A DNA stretch of 64,000 nt, taken from positions 744,001-808,000 of the forward strand of contig AP026798.1 of assembly GCA_033127725.1 (NCBI GenBank), in the 5' to 3' direction. A program made the position numbers and the translations under genes. This DNA comes from Bombiscardovia nodaiensis. Lineage in GTDB: Bacteria > Actinomycetota > Actinomycetes > Actinomycetales > Bifidobacteriaceae. Positions 46,247 through 53,746 of this stretch are shown here, piece after piece. Each line of letters starts with the position of its first letter. Position 1 is the first letter of the stretch. The notes under the pieces were generated by a model, which did no database searches, was not told where the DNA came from, and was given only the letters and a program-made list of their open reading frames with translations.

Positions 46247-46975
46247 GTGAAACTTGAAAAGTGGGAAAATATTACTGAGTGGCCGCTGACGGCGCTGTCT
46301 CTGTTGTTTATCGGCGTGTATGCCTGGCAGATACTAGCGCAGCCGCAGGGGGCTTGGTATGCGGCTGCTGATTGGGTGATGAATGCCCTGTGGGTGGTCT
46401 TTGCGGCAGACTACGTCATTTCCATGATTCTGGCGCCGCACAAGTGGGAATGGTTCAAGAAGCATTTGTTTGATTTGGCCGTTGTGCTCTTGCCTATGGT
46501 TCGTCCTTTGCGGGTTCTGCGCGTGCTGACGGCCTTGAATGCCCTGCACCGCACGGGCGGCATGGCCTTGCGCGGGCGCATAGTGATGTACGTGGTGGCT
46601 TCGGTCGTGATGCTGGTACTGATTGGTTCGCTGGCGATTCTGGATGCTGAGCGCTTTGCGCCTGGGGCACGGATTACCAGTTTCGGCAAGGCCTTGTGGT
46701 GGGCCTTTGTCACTATTACGACGGTCGGCTATGGTGACTACACTCCGGTCACCGTCACCGGAAGGCTGCTGGCAGTAGCGCTGATGGTCGCGGGCATCGC
46801 TCTGATTGGCGTAATCACAGCCACGCTCGCCTCATGGATTGTAGACGAGGTGAGCGCTGACGAAAAGCGAGCCACCGAAATCACCCAAGACCAGGTAGAA
46901 GCAGTCAGCAAAAAGCTAGACGCCCTAGAACAAAAACTCGACCGCTTAAATCAATCTACACCTACGAATGGTTGA
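46247..46975 (+). CDS. Ion channel family protein (voltage-gated K+ channel-like)
   Basis: 242 aa from a GTG at 46247 (VKLEKWENITEW). Four or five helices resemble the S1-S4 part (with MVRPLRVLRVLTALNAL as a short arginine-bearing S4-like segment), then a pore with selectivity filter TVGYGD and a final helix. A coiled coil (VEAVSKKLDALEQKLDRL) ends the protein. The frame is open 71 codons further upstream but that part lacks protein character and a ribosome site. Probable potassium channel of the cell membrane. Start uncertain. Confidence 0.85.
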   Translation: MKLEKWENITEWPLTALSLLFIGVYAWQILAQPQGAWYAAADWVMNALWVVFAADYVISMILAPHKWEWFKKHLFDLAVVLLPMVRPLRVLRVLTALNALHRTGGMALRGRIVMYVVASVVMLVLIGSLAILDAERFAPGARITSFGKALWWAFVTITTVGYGDYTPVTVTGRLLAVALMVAGIALIGVITATLASWIVDEVSADEKRATEITQDQVEAVSKKLDALEQKLDRLNQSTPTNG

Positions 46976-47096
46976 GAGTAGTAGCCCCGTAAAATCCAAT
47001 GCAGAAGCTCAACTACTAATAGAATTGGAAGAAAGGGGTCTTAAATGGGTATACAAATCCAGTGTAATGCACCCTTTTTGCAAAATAGGTAACGAT

Positions 47097-47165
47097 TAAT
47101 CGGTTGGATGGGGGGGTTGGGTTGAGGTGAGTCGGTTAGCGCGATTCGAGCGCACGACTGCTCAA
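47097..47165 (-). repeat. Decayed copy of the tRNA-His 3' half and flank (att-like)
   Basis: This segment aligns, in the same orientation, with 49804-49870: TAATCGGTTGG against TAATCCGTTGG, an identical TTGAGGTG at 47122, then GTTAGCGCGATTCGAGCGCACGAC against the tRNA T-arm and acceptor strand, about 70% identity with mostly transitions. It marks the far end of the AT-rich island next to tRNA-His. The surrounding 261-nt gap holds no other clear feature. Interpreted as an old attachment-site duplication. Confidence 0.6.
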
Positions 47166-47236
47166 ACACAGGTACGAGTCCACAATGAAGGAGTTTTGCG
47201 CGATCAATCATATGACGCATATGTATAGATATTTAT

Positions 47237-48478
47237 TTAAAGGTTCACATAATATTCATTGGTGGGTTCTAAAGGAGCCTGCTTGATGACTAACCTCCCC
47301 TCTAGCAGAAGTTTGTGCAGCAAATTCTTGCCGTGATCACTGTTGTCCAGGGTTTCGCCGTAGGTGGTGATAAGCTTATTGACTTTCTCGAACATGTCTT
47401 CCTGTGCGTTTTCTCCTCCCTCACGGTGCTGGTTATAGTAGAAAATCAGGTGAGTATCACTTTCATACAGGTTTACTTCGTCGAAGATAGCCTGGAAGTA
47501 TGAATAGTCGGCATCGCCCAGCGAGTGGCCAAAGAACTTGATAACACTTGTTCCATGGGAATTCGGCGAATATGGTTGAACCAATGATTCATGATTAACA
47601 CCGCTCAACGCCATTAGACGGTATGTTTTAGTGAACCTGACCATGTTCACATAGCATTGCCGGTCAGGACTCAACCATGTTCCATCCATTCCGAAAATAA
47701 TGTTTTTCTCACTTGCCAAGCCATGGATATTGAGGACGACCGGTCTGTGCTCCCAATCCTCCATTAAAGGATCCGTATAGTTGAAATCCAGTATATTAGT
47801 TGATCGCGGATTTTCTAGGAACTCCCTCATACTAGCGTTGAGTTTGAGAACAGGTTGCGGCATTTGATCGTTGGCTAGGTGCAGTACCAGATTTGTGGCC
47901 GTGGTCTGGTAGTCAGGTGATGCTTTGATTTGATTAGACATGTAAGCTGCAAACTCTTCTTCATAACGATAAAGCTCAGCTAGCAGGATGTTTAGGAGCG
48001 TGTCTGGCTTCCCGTCCCAATTGTAAAAATCGCAAGCAAAAACCGATACAACGTCTTTCGCTGGTATAGAGTGTGCCGGAGTTAAGTCCTTGCCTGCAGA
48101 GTTAGATTCAAAATCTGAACAAATTTGCTGTATATGGGGTTTTTGGCGAGCGTTCTCTGGAACTAGACGGTAATCCACCCATATTCTTATGCATTTCTCA
48201 ATGTCATACCATGTCCTTTGCTGTTTATCTTCATCGAGGATAAAATCCCAAACTGTCAGTTTTTCTTTCCGAAGCCAGTATTGGAATGCGTTACCATGAA
48301 AAATTTGTCCATCATGTTCGGTAATTGTTGTGTCACGGAAGACGGTTGAATTTTGTAAAGTGGCTATGATTTTATCAACTTTTGCTTTCCGCGTTTTCAT
48401 GAAATCAGTAAAGCTGGATTTCAAACCACACTGAAGGTCAAAACCATTGCCGAGAATTATTAGCTGATTATAGGGCAA
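47237..48478 (-). CDS. AbiH-family protein
   Basis: 413 aa. The N-terminal NQLIILGNGFDLQCGLKSSF and FTDFMK match the opening signature of the AbiH family (abortive infection), with later FEN-like NILDFNYTD and NIHG and KFFGHSLGDADYSYF typical of the same fold. TTG at 48478 is the probable start: AAAGGAGAC lies eight nt upstream, and family members begin right at this hydrophobic strand; the ATG at 48508 is further upstream. GC is about 40%, far below the neighbours. Follows an RHH-YfbU gene on the same strand. Anti-phage role is known for AbiH; here it is inferred. Confidence 0.85.
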   Translation of the reverse strand: MPYNQLIILGNGFDLQCGLKSSFTDFMKTRKAKVDKIIATLQNSTVFRDTTITEHDGQIFHGNAFQYWLRKEKLTVWDFILDEDKQQRTWYDIEKCIRIWVDYRLVPENARQKPHIQQICSDFESNSAGKDLTPAHSIPAKDVVSVFACDFYNWDGKPDTLLNILLAELYRYEEEFAAYMSNQIKASPDYQTTATNLVLHLANDQMPQPVLKLNASMREFLENPRSTNILDFNYTDPLMEDWEHRPVVLNIHGLASEKNIIFGMDGTWLSPDRQCYVNMVRFTKTYRLMALSGVNHESLVQPYSPNSHGTSVIKFFGHSLGDADYSYFQAIFDEVNLYESDTHLIFYYNQHREGGENAQEDMFEKVNKLITTYGETLDNSDHGKNLLHKLLLEGRLVIKQAPLEPTNEYYVNL

Positions 48479-48502
48479 GAAAGAGTCTCCTTTTATTTTT
48501 AA

Positions 48503-48528
48503 CTTCATAGATATTCGTGTCTATGAAG
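48503..48528 (-). promoter_or_regulatory. Inverted repeat in the abiH leader
   Basis: CTTCATAGA (48503-48511) and TCTATGAAG (48520-48528), perfect 9-bp arms, 13 nt upstream of the abiH ribosome site. It could be an operator for the upstream RHH protein or a leader hairpin. The 190-nt gap to the upstream gene otherwise shows nothing clear. Confidence 0.5.
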
Positions 48529-48668
48529 TGATGAGTCTTACGAATTATTCTAAAAGAAGAACTGAGTGGGAAGCGTCTTCAGAAACATTGCATTGTTGTT
48601 TGTTTATATTCGTTCCCATGAGGTTGAAGAGCGGGGGCAAGATTGTTCTGTCAGCGTCTTGGAATGCT

Positions 48669-49433
48669 TTACAAATTTGTGATTTGAATAATTTCATCTC
48701 GCGATAGGCTAGCTGAGTAGTCGAGTATATGTTGCCTGATGAACTTATGCTTTTTTAGCATATTTCTGTATTGACTAAGTTGTCGCTGGTGCGAGTTGCC
48801 TCTGTCTGAGTGCTCGATCATGTCATCGTAAGGAATGCTCCAGCGGTCTTTTTCTCTCATAAATCTAAGAAAGTCGAACAAGCGCAATTCACTTGGGTCG
48901 TTAAAGTCAAATCCTTGGCAATGAATCATATGTTCGTTCATGTCAGGGACAGAGGTTTTCTCATCTTTAGATAGATTGTTGTAGCTAGTTAAAAGGTCTT
49001 GGAACATGGACATAATATCGTGAGCTTCATCGCATATTTCATTGGGTACTTCAGGGAAAATACCTGGGAGAACTTCTTCATATTCACTGCTATATCCTTT
49101 TACCAAAGCTTCGCTAGCAAATGTGTGTTGTTTCTGATCATCTTCATCAGAGGCCGTATTTGCAGCAATTTGTTCAAGAAGTATCAGAATACGGCGTGCA
49201 TCGTCGCTTAGCGTATAAATAGGCTTGAAATTGGCCCAATCAATATCGTTGAAATTATCTTCATGATTTGGCGAGTGTTTAATTCCCGACTGTTCGAAAA
49301 GATATTTTTTGAGAGCACTGTTAATGATCTCCGATTTCGTAGATTTTGTCTGTTCAGCAAAGCGTTCTATGGCTTCATCCAGTTCGTAGCTGATCCGAGC
49401 AGTTATTACTGACATTTCCTTACTGTTTATCAT
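48669..49433 (-). CDS. RHH-YfbU fusion protein
   Basis: 254 aa. N-terminal ribbon-helix-helix (ITARISYELDEAIERFAEQTKSTKS, residues 9-45) as in antitoxins and small repressors. The C-terminal ~190 residues match YfbU: LVKGYSSEYEEVLPGIF, NEICDEAHDIMSMFQDLL, GFDFNDPSELRLFDFLRFM, then an HSDRGNSHQRQLSQYRNML-like segment and EIIQITNL at the end. ATG at 49433 with AAGGA seven nt upstream. AT-rich like abiH, with a palindrome just upstream that fits self-regulation. Probably the regulator, and perhaps the sensor, of the abiH unit; inferred. Confidence 0.82.
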   Translation of the reverse strand: MINSKEMSVITARISYELDEAIERFAEQTKSTKSEIINSALKKYLFEQSGIKHSPNHEDNFNDIDWANFKPIYTLSDDARRILILLEQIAANTASDEDDQKQHTFASEALVKGYSSEYEEVLPGIFPEVPNEICDEAHDIMSMFQDLLTSYNNLSKDEKTSVPDMNEHMIHCQGFDFNDPSELRLFDFLRFMREKDRWSIPYDDMIEHSDRGNSHQRQLSQYRNMLKKHKFIRQHILDYSASLSRDEIIQITNL

Positions 49434-49832
49434 TATATGTCCTTGAGCAATAATCTATGTAATATGATATTTAATATAGTATTACATACCTGTAAGCAAA
49501 GCAAATCATGCGCGTTTGATTGCAGAATAACCAAACACGTGCTGTGAGAAAATCCTCTTTTGAAATTATCGGTTCTTTTACTGATCTACTGTGTGCTAGC
49601 GGTATGAAAAGAGGTATATCTGAGGAAAAGAATAAATTCAATATTTGTGACTCTTAGTGCAGCATTGTCGGAAGATTAAGCTGCAGAGAAAGTACTGTAG
49701 CGGCCAGTGTGACGTTTGTGGATTTGGTTTTGGAAATTATGGTGTCGCAATGGGGTCGCAGTTTTTGTTCTTTGGTTTGCGATAGAGTGGAAAGTTGAAG
49801 CCCTAATCCGTTGGGGGAGTAGGGGTTTGAGG
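49434..49832. other. 399-nt AT-rich intergenic region with a palindrome
   Basis: Between tRNA-His and the RHH-YfbU gene. It contains the inverted repeat at 49456-49488 and no gene I can support; the minus-strand frame running out of the tRNA (49654-49911) is an artefact of reading the tRNA sequence. No integrase gene or recognisable remnant is visible. Confidence 0.7.
49456..49488. promoter_or_regulatory. Palindromic operator upstream of RHH-YfbU gene
   Basis: TATGTAATA (49456-49464) and TATTACATA (49480-49488), perfect 9-bp arms around a nearly symmetric AT-rich centre, 23-55 nt before the start codon. RHH proteins bind such repeats as dimers of dimers; autoregulation is inferred. Confidence 0.65.
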
Positions 49833-49909
49833 TGGGGTGGCTAACGCGGTTCGAACGCGCGACCTCCTGAACCACAATCAGGTGCTCTACCGACTGAGCT
49901 ATAGCCACC
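49833..49909 (-). tRNA. tRNA-His (anticodon GTG)
   Basis: Cloverleaf on the minus strand: acceptor GTGGCTA/TAGCCAC, D-stem GCTC/GAGC, anticodon stem CCTGA/TCAGG with loop TTGTGGT (anticodon at 49873-49875), T-arm with TTCGAAC. The extra 5' G (G-1, 49909) opposite C73 is encoded, as is 3' CCA (49835-49833). The 3' end faces the AbiH island, as expected for an integration site. Confidence 0.97.
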
Positions 49910-50010
49910 ATGTGCGGCGAACTGCATACGAAGTTCGTGCAACAGATGACTACTCTACACTATGCCTTGACATAGCACGCCGATGTGGCGCATTTTTAGG
50001 GAGCCTATTT

Positions 50011-50454
50011 TTACTCGTCTGGGTTCAGGCGTGCAATGATGCGGAAACGCTCGAGCACCAGCATCGTGTCGTCGTCGATGGTGAAGTTGGGGTCGTTGAG
50101 TTCAGCCTGCATTTCCGGCGTCTTCCAGAAGGCCTCGTGTTTGGCCCTCCAGCTCGCAATGCTCTTGTCGCCCTCGCCCTCGTCAATGACATGCCGCAAA
50201 TCCACGTCGCCCAGGCGCACAATCCGCACCTCAGTGTTCTCTAGGACGGCGACAGGCTGCTCGCGCGAGTCAATGAGCACGTCGCGCTCGCCAGCAGTAG
50301 GAATGTAGTCGCCCTCCTGCTCGCACTCGGCTAGCAGGGAAGTGGTGGTGGTCTTTCTGCCCGCTAAAATTGCTTCGACTAGGGTCTCGCGCAGGGGGCC
50401 GGGGAAAGCAAATTCCGCCCGTGGCAGCTGCTCCCAGTCAAGATTTTCGTCCAT
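50011..50454 (-). CDS. ASCH-domain protein
   Basis: 147 aa. FPGPLRETLVEAILAGRKTTTTSLLAEC is the conserved ASCH opening with the G-x-K-x-x-T signature, followed by the beta-barrel strands GERDVLIDSREQPVAVLENTEV. ASCH domains relate to PUA RNA-binding folds and some have RNase or amidohydrolase activity; the role here is unknown. Separated from tRNA-His by about 100 nt. Confidence 0.87.
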   Translation of the reverse strand: MDENLDWEQLPRAEFAFPGPLRETLVEAILAGRKTTTTSLLAECEQEGDYIPTAGERDVLIDSREQPVAVLENTEVRIVRLGDVDLRHVIDEGEGDKSIASWRAKHEAFWKTPEMQAELNDPNFTIDDDTMLVLERFRIIARLNPDE

Positions 50455-50505
50455 CTCGCATCCCTCCGTTCAGCAGAGCGCGTCGAGCCCGTCCGCTCTC
50501 TTACC

Positions 50506-51015
50506 TCAATCCTCTAAGGCTAGCATGATTGGCCGGTAGGCCTGGCGCAGCGCCTCTAGACTCATGCGCGCGTTGGCTGGACTGGTGGACGGCAGCGGCG
50601 TCATGGGCACGGCGAGTCCCGCTTCGTTGAGCTGCGGCTGAATCAACTGCCGGTAGAGCCTGGTGGCGGTCGCACCAGAAACGAACACATGCCCAATCGC
50701 ACTAGCGCTCAGCAGAGGCCGCAGGTCGTTGGCCAGGGCATTGCGAATACTCGCGTCCTGCGCTCCTTGGATGTCGCAGGAGGCAATCACGTCCCACAGC
50801 GCCAGGCCCGTCTCCAGGAGGAAAGAGCGACGCTCGGCGATGCTGGGCCCAATCTGCCTATCAAACAGCGCCTCCATCACAGGCCAGAATCGGTTGTGAG
50901 GGTTCATAAAATAGAAGCCCGCCTGCCGTGACTTGGGGCTTGGCATGGAGCCCAGTACCAGCACCCGGCTCTCCCGATTCCAAACCGGCCCAAATCCGTG
51001 TTCTACGTGCGTCAT
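50506..51015 (-). CDS. Uracil/hypoxanthine-DNA glycosylase-like protein
   Basis: 169 aa from the ATG at 51015. The UDG-superfamily fold is visible: RVLVLGSMPSPKSRQAGFYFMNPHNRFWPVM is the active-site strand and loop, and VFVSGATATRLY and the late LPSTSPANARM match motif 2 of the family (deoxyinosine glycosylase type, UDG family 6). Probably base-excision repair. Five nt from the next leftward gene, so perhaps cotranscribed with the YwiC-like gene. A longer upstream frame is not supported. Confidence 0.85.
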   Translation of the reverse strand: MTHVEHGFGPVWNRESRVLVLGSMPSPKSRQAGFYFMNPHNRFWPVMEALFDRQIGPSIAERRSFLLETGLALWDVIASCDIQGAQDASIRNALANDLRPLLSASAIGHVFVSGATATRLYRQLIQPQLNEAGLAVPMTPLPSTSPANARMSLEALRQAYRPIMLALED

Positions 51016-51020
51016 AGGGC

Positions 51021-51926
51021 TCAATCTACTATCGGCGCAAGAGGTATGGCCAGGGGAGCGAGCGAGAGCACGGCGGCCAACACCAGCAGCGAGGCGAGGC
51101 ATTCTTCCAGGCCAATATAAATGATCGGAGTGCGTTTGGGAGCCAAGACCGGGATGAGAACTGCGCGAGCCAGTAAAATGACCGCCACAGCTGCAGGCCA
51201 GTATCCCAGCGCATGACTGGTAAAAAGCGCGAGCCCAACTAGGACAATGTTCCAACCTACGGAAAGATAGTAGTAGGGGTGGCTGCCGCGCTCGCGGATC
51301 ATGGTTTTAACGAATAAGACTGACCCAAATTCGGCCAGCGCAAAGATAGCAGCGCCAGCGAGTCCTACTTGGGGGATGACTTGGGCTGGTAGCCAGCCGT
51401 CGGCCCAGCAGTAAACCGCGTAGTCAGTTTGGCAGACCAAAGATTTGCCTGGAGAGCTGACTTGGAGGTTGTTGGCAAAGATGCCGCCCAGGGAACTGGC
51501 AAGGAGGCATATACCGCTGGCCGCAAGTACTACTACTGCATTGCCCCACAGGCTGCGCTCCTGGTGCAGGTTGGCAGCCAGGAAAGATAAGGCTCCTAGA
51601 ATCAGGTAGATGGGAACCCAGCGTAAGAGTGCGGGAGCCGAGAGCAGGAGCACTATGCCGACTGCGAGTGTGGCGAGACCATAGATCGCAGCAGGAGCAG
51701 CATATCGCCGGGCCCTATGGGAGAAGAACCAGCGGCCGATGGTGAATTGTGCGCAGTAGCAAAGGGCCCAAGCCAGCAGGAGAAGGCCTCCGCGCCAGGA
51801 GGGACCCAGCAGGAAAAAACCGCCAATTGCAGGTAACAGTGCCATGGCCCATGCCCCTGGCTGAGTGGGGAACCACAGGCGTAGATTGCGTCCAGATTTG
51901 CGCCCTTGCCTTGCAACTGTGCTCAT
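51021..51926 (-). CDS. YwiC-like family membrane protein
   Basis: 301 aa with about nine helices. The opening LRLWFPTQPGAWAMALLPAIGG is the characteristic YwiC-like N-terminus (PxxHGxWxMLxxP pattern). Later helices carry SVGWNIVLVGLALFTSHAL and the closing EECLASLLVLAAV. Physiological role not established. Start at 51926 chosen by family alignment from memory; no strong ribosome site is seen. Confidence 0.8.
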   Translation of the reverse strand: MSTVARQGRKSGRNLRLWFPTQPGAWAMALLPAIGGFFLLGPSWRGGLLLLAWALCYCAQFTIGRWFFSHRARRYAAPAAIYGLATLAVGIVLLLSAPALLRWVPIYLILGALSFLAANLHQERSLWGNAVVVLAASGICLLASSLGGIFANNLQVSSPGKSLVCQTDYAVYCWADGWLPAQVIPQVGLAGAAIFALAEFGSVLFVKTMIRERGSHPYYYLSVGWNIVLVGLALFTSHALGYWPAAVAVILLARAVLIPVLAPKRTPIIYIGLEECLASLLVLAAVLSLAPLAIPLAPIVD

Positions 51927-52194
51927 AAACAGTGGTGTAGGCGAGGGTTTTGCGGCAGGCAAGACCTGAGAGCAGAGAAGAGTAGAAAAATAGAGCAAAT
52001 ATTGCATGTCGTGCTTTTGCAGCCTGGCCCGCATGATGCATCTGTCGTCAGGTGTCCCAATTGTCCAACTTCCCGCCTGCATATGCTTAACTACGAAGGC
52101 GCTAGCTTGCAGCTATACTTGCGCAGCCGCGTGCATAAGAGCCTGTACTTGCAGGCTTCTTCCGCCTACAATAACGGCTGGAGGCGAATAGAGC

Positions 52195-52569
52195 ATGACG
52201 GGCACGGCAGATATACGGATGAAGCGCGTGTATGAGGCGGCGGACGCGAGCGACGGCTACCGGGTGCTGGTGGATCGCCTTTGGCCCCGGGGACTGTCTA
52301 AGCAGAAGGCGGCGCTGGACCTATGGCTCAAGCCGATTGCTCCCAGCCCGGCCCTGCGCAAGTGGTGGGGGCACGACCCGACCACCTACGAAGCCTTCGC
52401 CCAGCGCTACCGGTCCGAGCTTGACGATAACCCAGAGCCGGTGGAGCTCCTGTGCAAGCTAGCCCGCCAGCACCCCCGAATCACCCTGCTCTACGCCGCC
52501 AAAGACCCCCACGTCAACCATGCCGTCGTACTGCGTGACTACATTCTTGCCCAGCTTGTTCGTCGCTGA
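52195..52569 (+). CDS. DUF488-family protein
   Basis: 124 aa. The motif RVLVDRLWPRGLSKQKAALDLWLKPIAPS, WWGHDP and the final ITLLYAAKDPHVNHAVVL are diagnostic of DUF488 (YeaO-like). The family is widespread and uncharacterised. ATG start; stands alone upstream of the str operon. Confidence 0.9.
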   Translation: MTGTADIRMKRVYEAADASDGYRVLVDRLWPRGLSKQKAALDLWLKPIAPSPALRKWWGHDPTTYEAFAQRYRSELDDNPEPVELLCKLARQHPRITLLYAAKDPHVNHAVVLRDYILAQLVRR

Positions 52570-52877
52570 GCAGGAGATTTCATTCCAAGCTATGCATCTG
52601 TACCACCTCCTTCTGGGAGCTGGGCAGGGGGTGTGGTATATTTAAAGAATGTGTGTGCCAGCGGCATGCCTTATGTGACAGGGGTGGGCGCTGGGATATC
52701 CTGACAATCCGTTTGATTGCGCGGCAGTAATGCGGCGGCAGGAGGATTGCGGGCCATCGAGCCGGTGGACTGTGGCTTTTACTCTCCGTGTGAGTGTGTC
52801 GGTGAGTGGGTTGCAGTGTGGCGGCTTCACGAACGACGGAATATGAATATGTTGGATTAAGAATCGGAGAGAATCAG
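52570..52877 (+). promoter_or_regulatory. Leader and promoter region of the str operon
   Basis: 308 nt without a gene before rpsL. An imperfect hairpin TACCACCTCC/GGGGGTGTGGTA (about 52600-52640) is followed by TATATTTAAAG, a possible -10 region. The rest may be a long untranslated leader. No known riboswitch recognised. Confidence 0.4.
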
Positions 52878-53249
52878 TTGCCAACAATTGAACAGCTCGT
52901 CCGTAAAGGACGCAAGGCCAAGACGCGTAAGTCCAAGACTCTGGCCTTGAAGGGCAGCCCGCTTCGCCGCGGCGTTTGCACCCGTGTGTACACCACCACC
53001 CCTAAGAAGCCGAATTCGGCACTGCGTAAGGTCGCCCGTGTGCGCCTGAGCTCTGGCGTTGAGGTCTCCGCCTACATTCCTGGCGAGGGCCACAACCTGC
53101 AGGAGCACTCCATTGTGCTCGTGCGCGGCGGCCGTGTCAAGGATTTGCCTGGCGTGCGCTACCACATCGTGCGCGGCGCGCTCGATACGCAGGGTGTCAA
53201 GGATCGCAAGCAGGGTCGTTCCCTGTACGGAGCAAAGAAGGCTAAGTAA
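52878..53249 (+). CDS. rpsL: 30S ribosomal protein S12
   Basis: 123 aa, the decoding-centre protein. [11 protein letters not shown] at the start, the PNSALRK and PGVRYH motifs around the streptomycin-sensitive lysines (TPKKPNSA and RVKDLPGV), and a basic C-terminus. The start is TTG at 52878 with GGAGA at 52866-52870, because homologues begin exactly here; a longer ATG frame from 52806 is not supported. The wild-type lysines suggest streptomycin sensitivity. First gene of the str operon. Confidence 0.97.
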   Translation: MPTIEQLVRKGRKAKTRKSKTLALKGSPLRRGVCTRVYTTTPKKPNSALRKVARVRLSSGVEVSAYIPGEGHNLQEHSIVLVRGGRVKDLPGVRYHIVRGALDTQGVKDRKQGRSLYGAKKAK

Positions 53250-53251
53250 GC

Positions 53252-53722
53252 ATGTCACGTAAAGGACCAGCTAAGAAGCACCAGCTGCTACCCGACCCGA
53301 TTTACGGTTCGACAGTTGTAGCGCAGCTGATTAACAAGATCCTCCTCGATGGTAAGAAGTCCATCGCCGAGGACATCGTCTACACGGCTCTGGAGCAGGT
53401 CAAGACCAAGACCGAGCAGGAGCCAGTCGCCGTTTTGAAGCGCGCCCTGGACAACATCCGCCCCTCCCTGGAGGTTCGCTCCCGCCGTGTCGGTGGCGCC
53501 ACCTACCAGGTGCCTGTGGAAGTTAAGCCCAACCGCGCCAACACCCTCTCTCTGCGCTGGCTGACTGACTACAGCCGCGCCCGTCGTGAGAAGACTATGG
53601 CTGAGCGCCTGGCCAACGAGATTCTCGATGCCTCCAACGGCTTGGGTGCCTCGGTCAAGAAGCGTGAAGATACGCACAAGATGGCAGAGGCCAACAAGGC
53701 CTTCGCTCATTATCGCTGGTAA
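53252..53722 (+). CDS. rpsG: 30S ribosomal protein S7
   Basis: 156 aa, binds the 3' major domain of 16S rRNA and nucleates head assembly. [20 protein letters not shown] is the actinobacterial opening; [20 protein letters not shown] and [11 protein letters not shown] are family motifs. Starts two nt after the rpsL stop and lies 24 nt before fusA. Confidence 0.98.
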   Translation: MSRKGPAKKHQLLPDPIYGSTVVAQLINKILLDGKKSIAEDIVYTALEQVKTKTEQEPVAVLKRALDNIRPSLEVRSRRVGGATYQVPVEVKPNRANTLSLRWLTDYSRARREKTMAERLANEILDASNGLGASVKKREDTHKMAEANKAFAHYRW

Positions 53723-53746
53723 TTAAGAGAGCGAGAATAGAGAATT

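Noticed and set aside
47044..47091. 15-codon ORF with GAAAGGGG upstream
   Set aside because: Too short, with no known leader-peptide context; likely chance in an AT-rich gap.
49654..49911. 85-aa ORF beginning in tRNA-His
   Set aside because: Its N-terminus is simply the tRNA sequence read as protein, a common artefact.
50506..51255. 249-aa version of the UDG-like protein
   Set aside because: The upstream 80 residues are the antisense of the YwiC-like gene end and lack family similarity; ATG 51015 fits the family.
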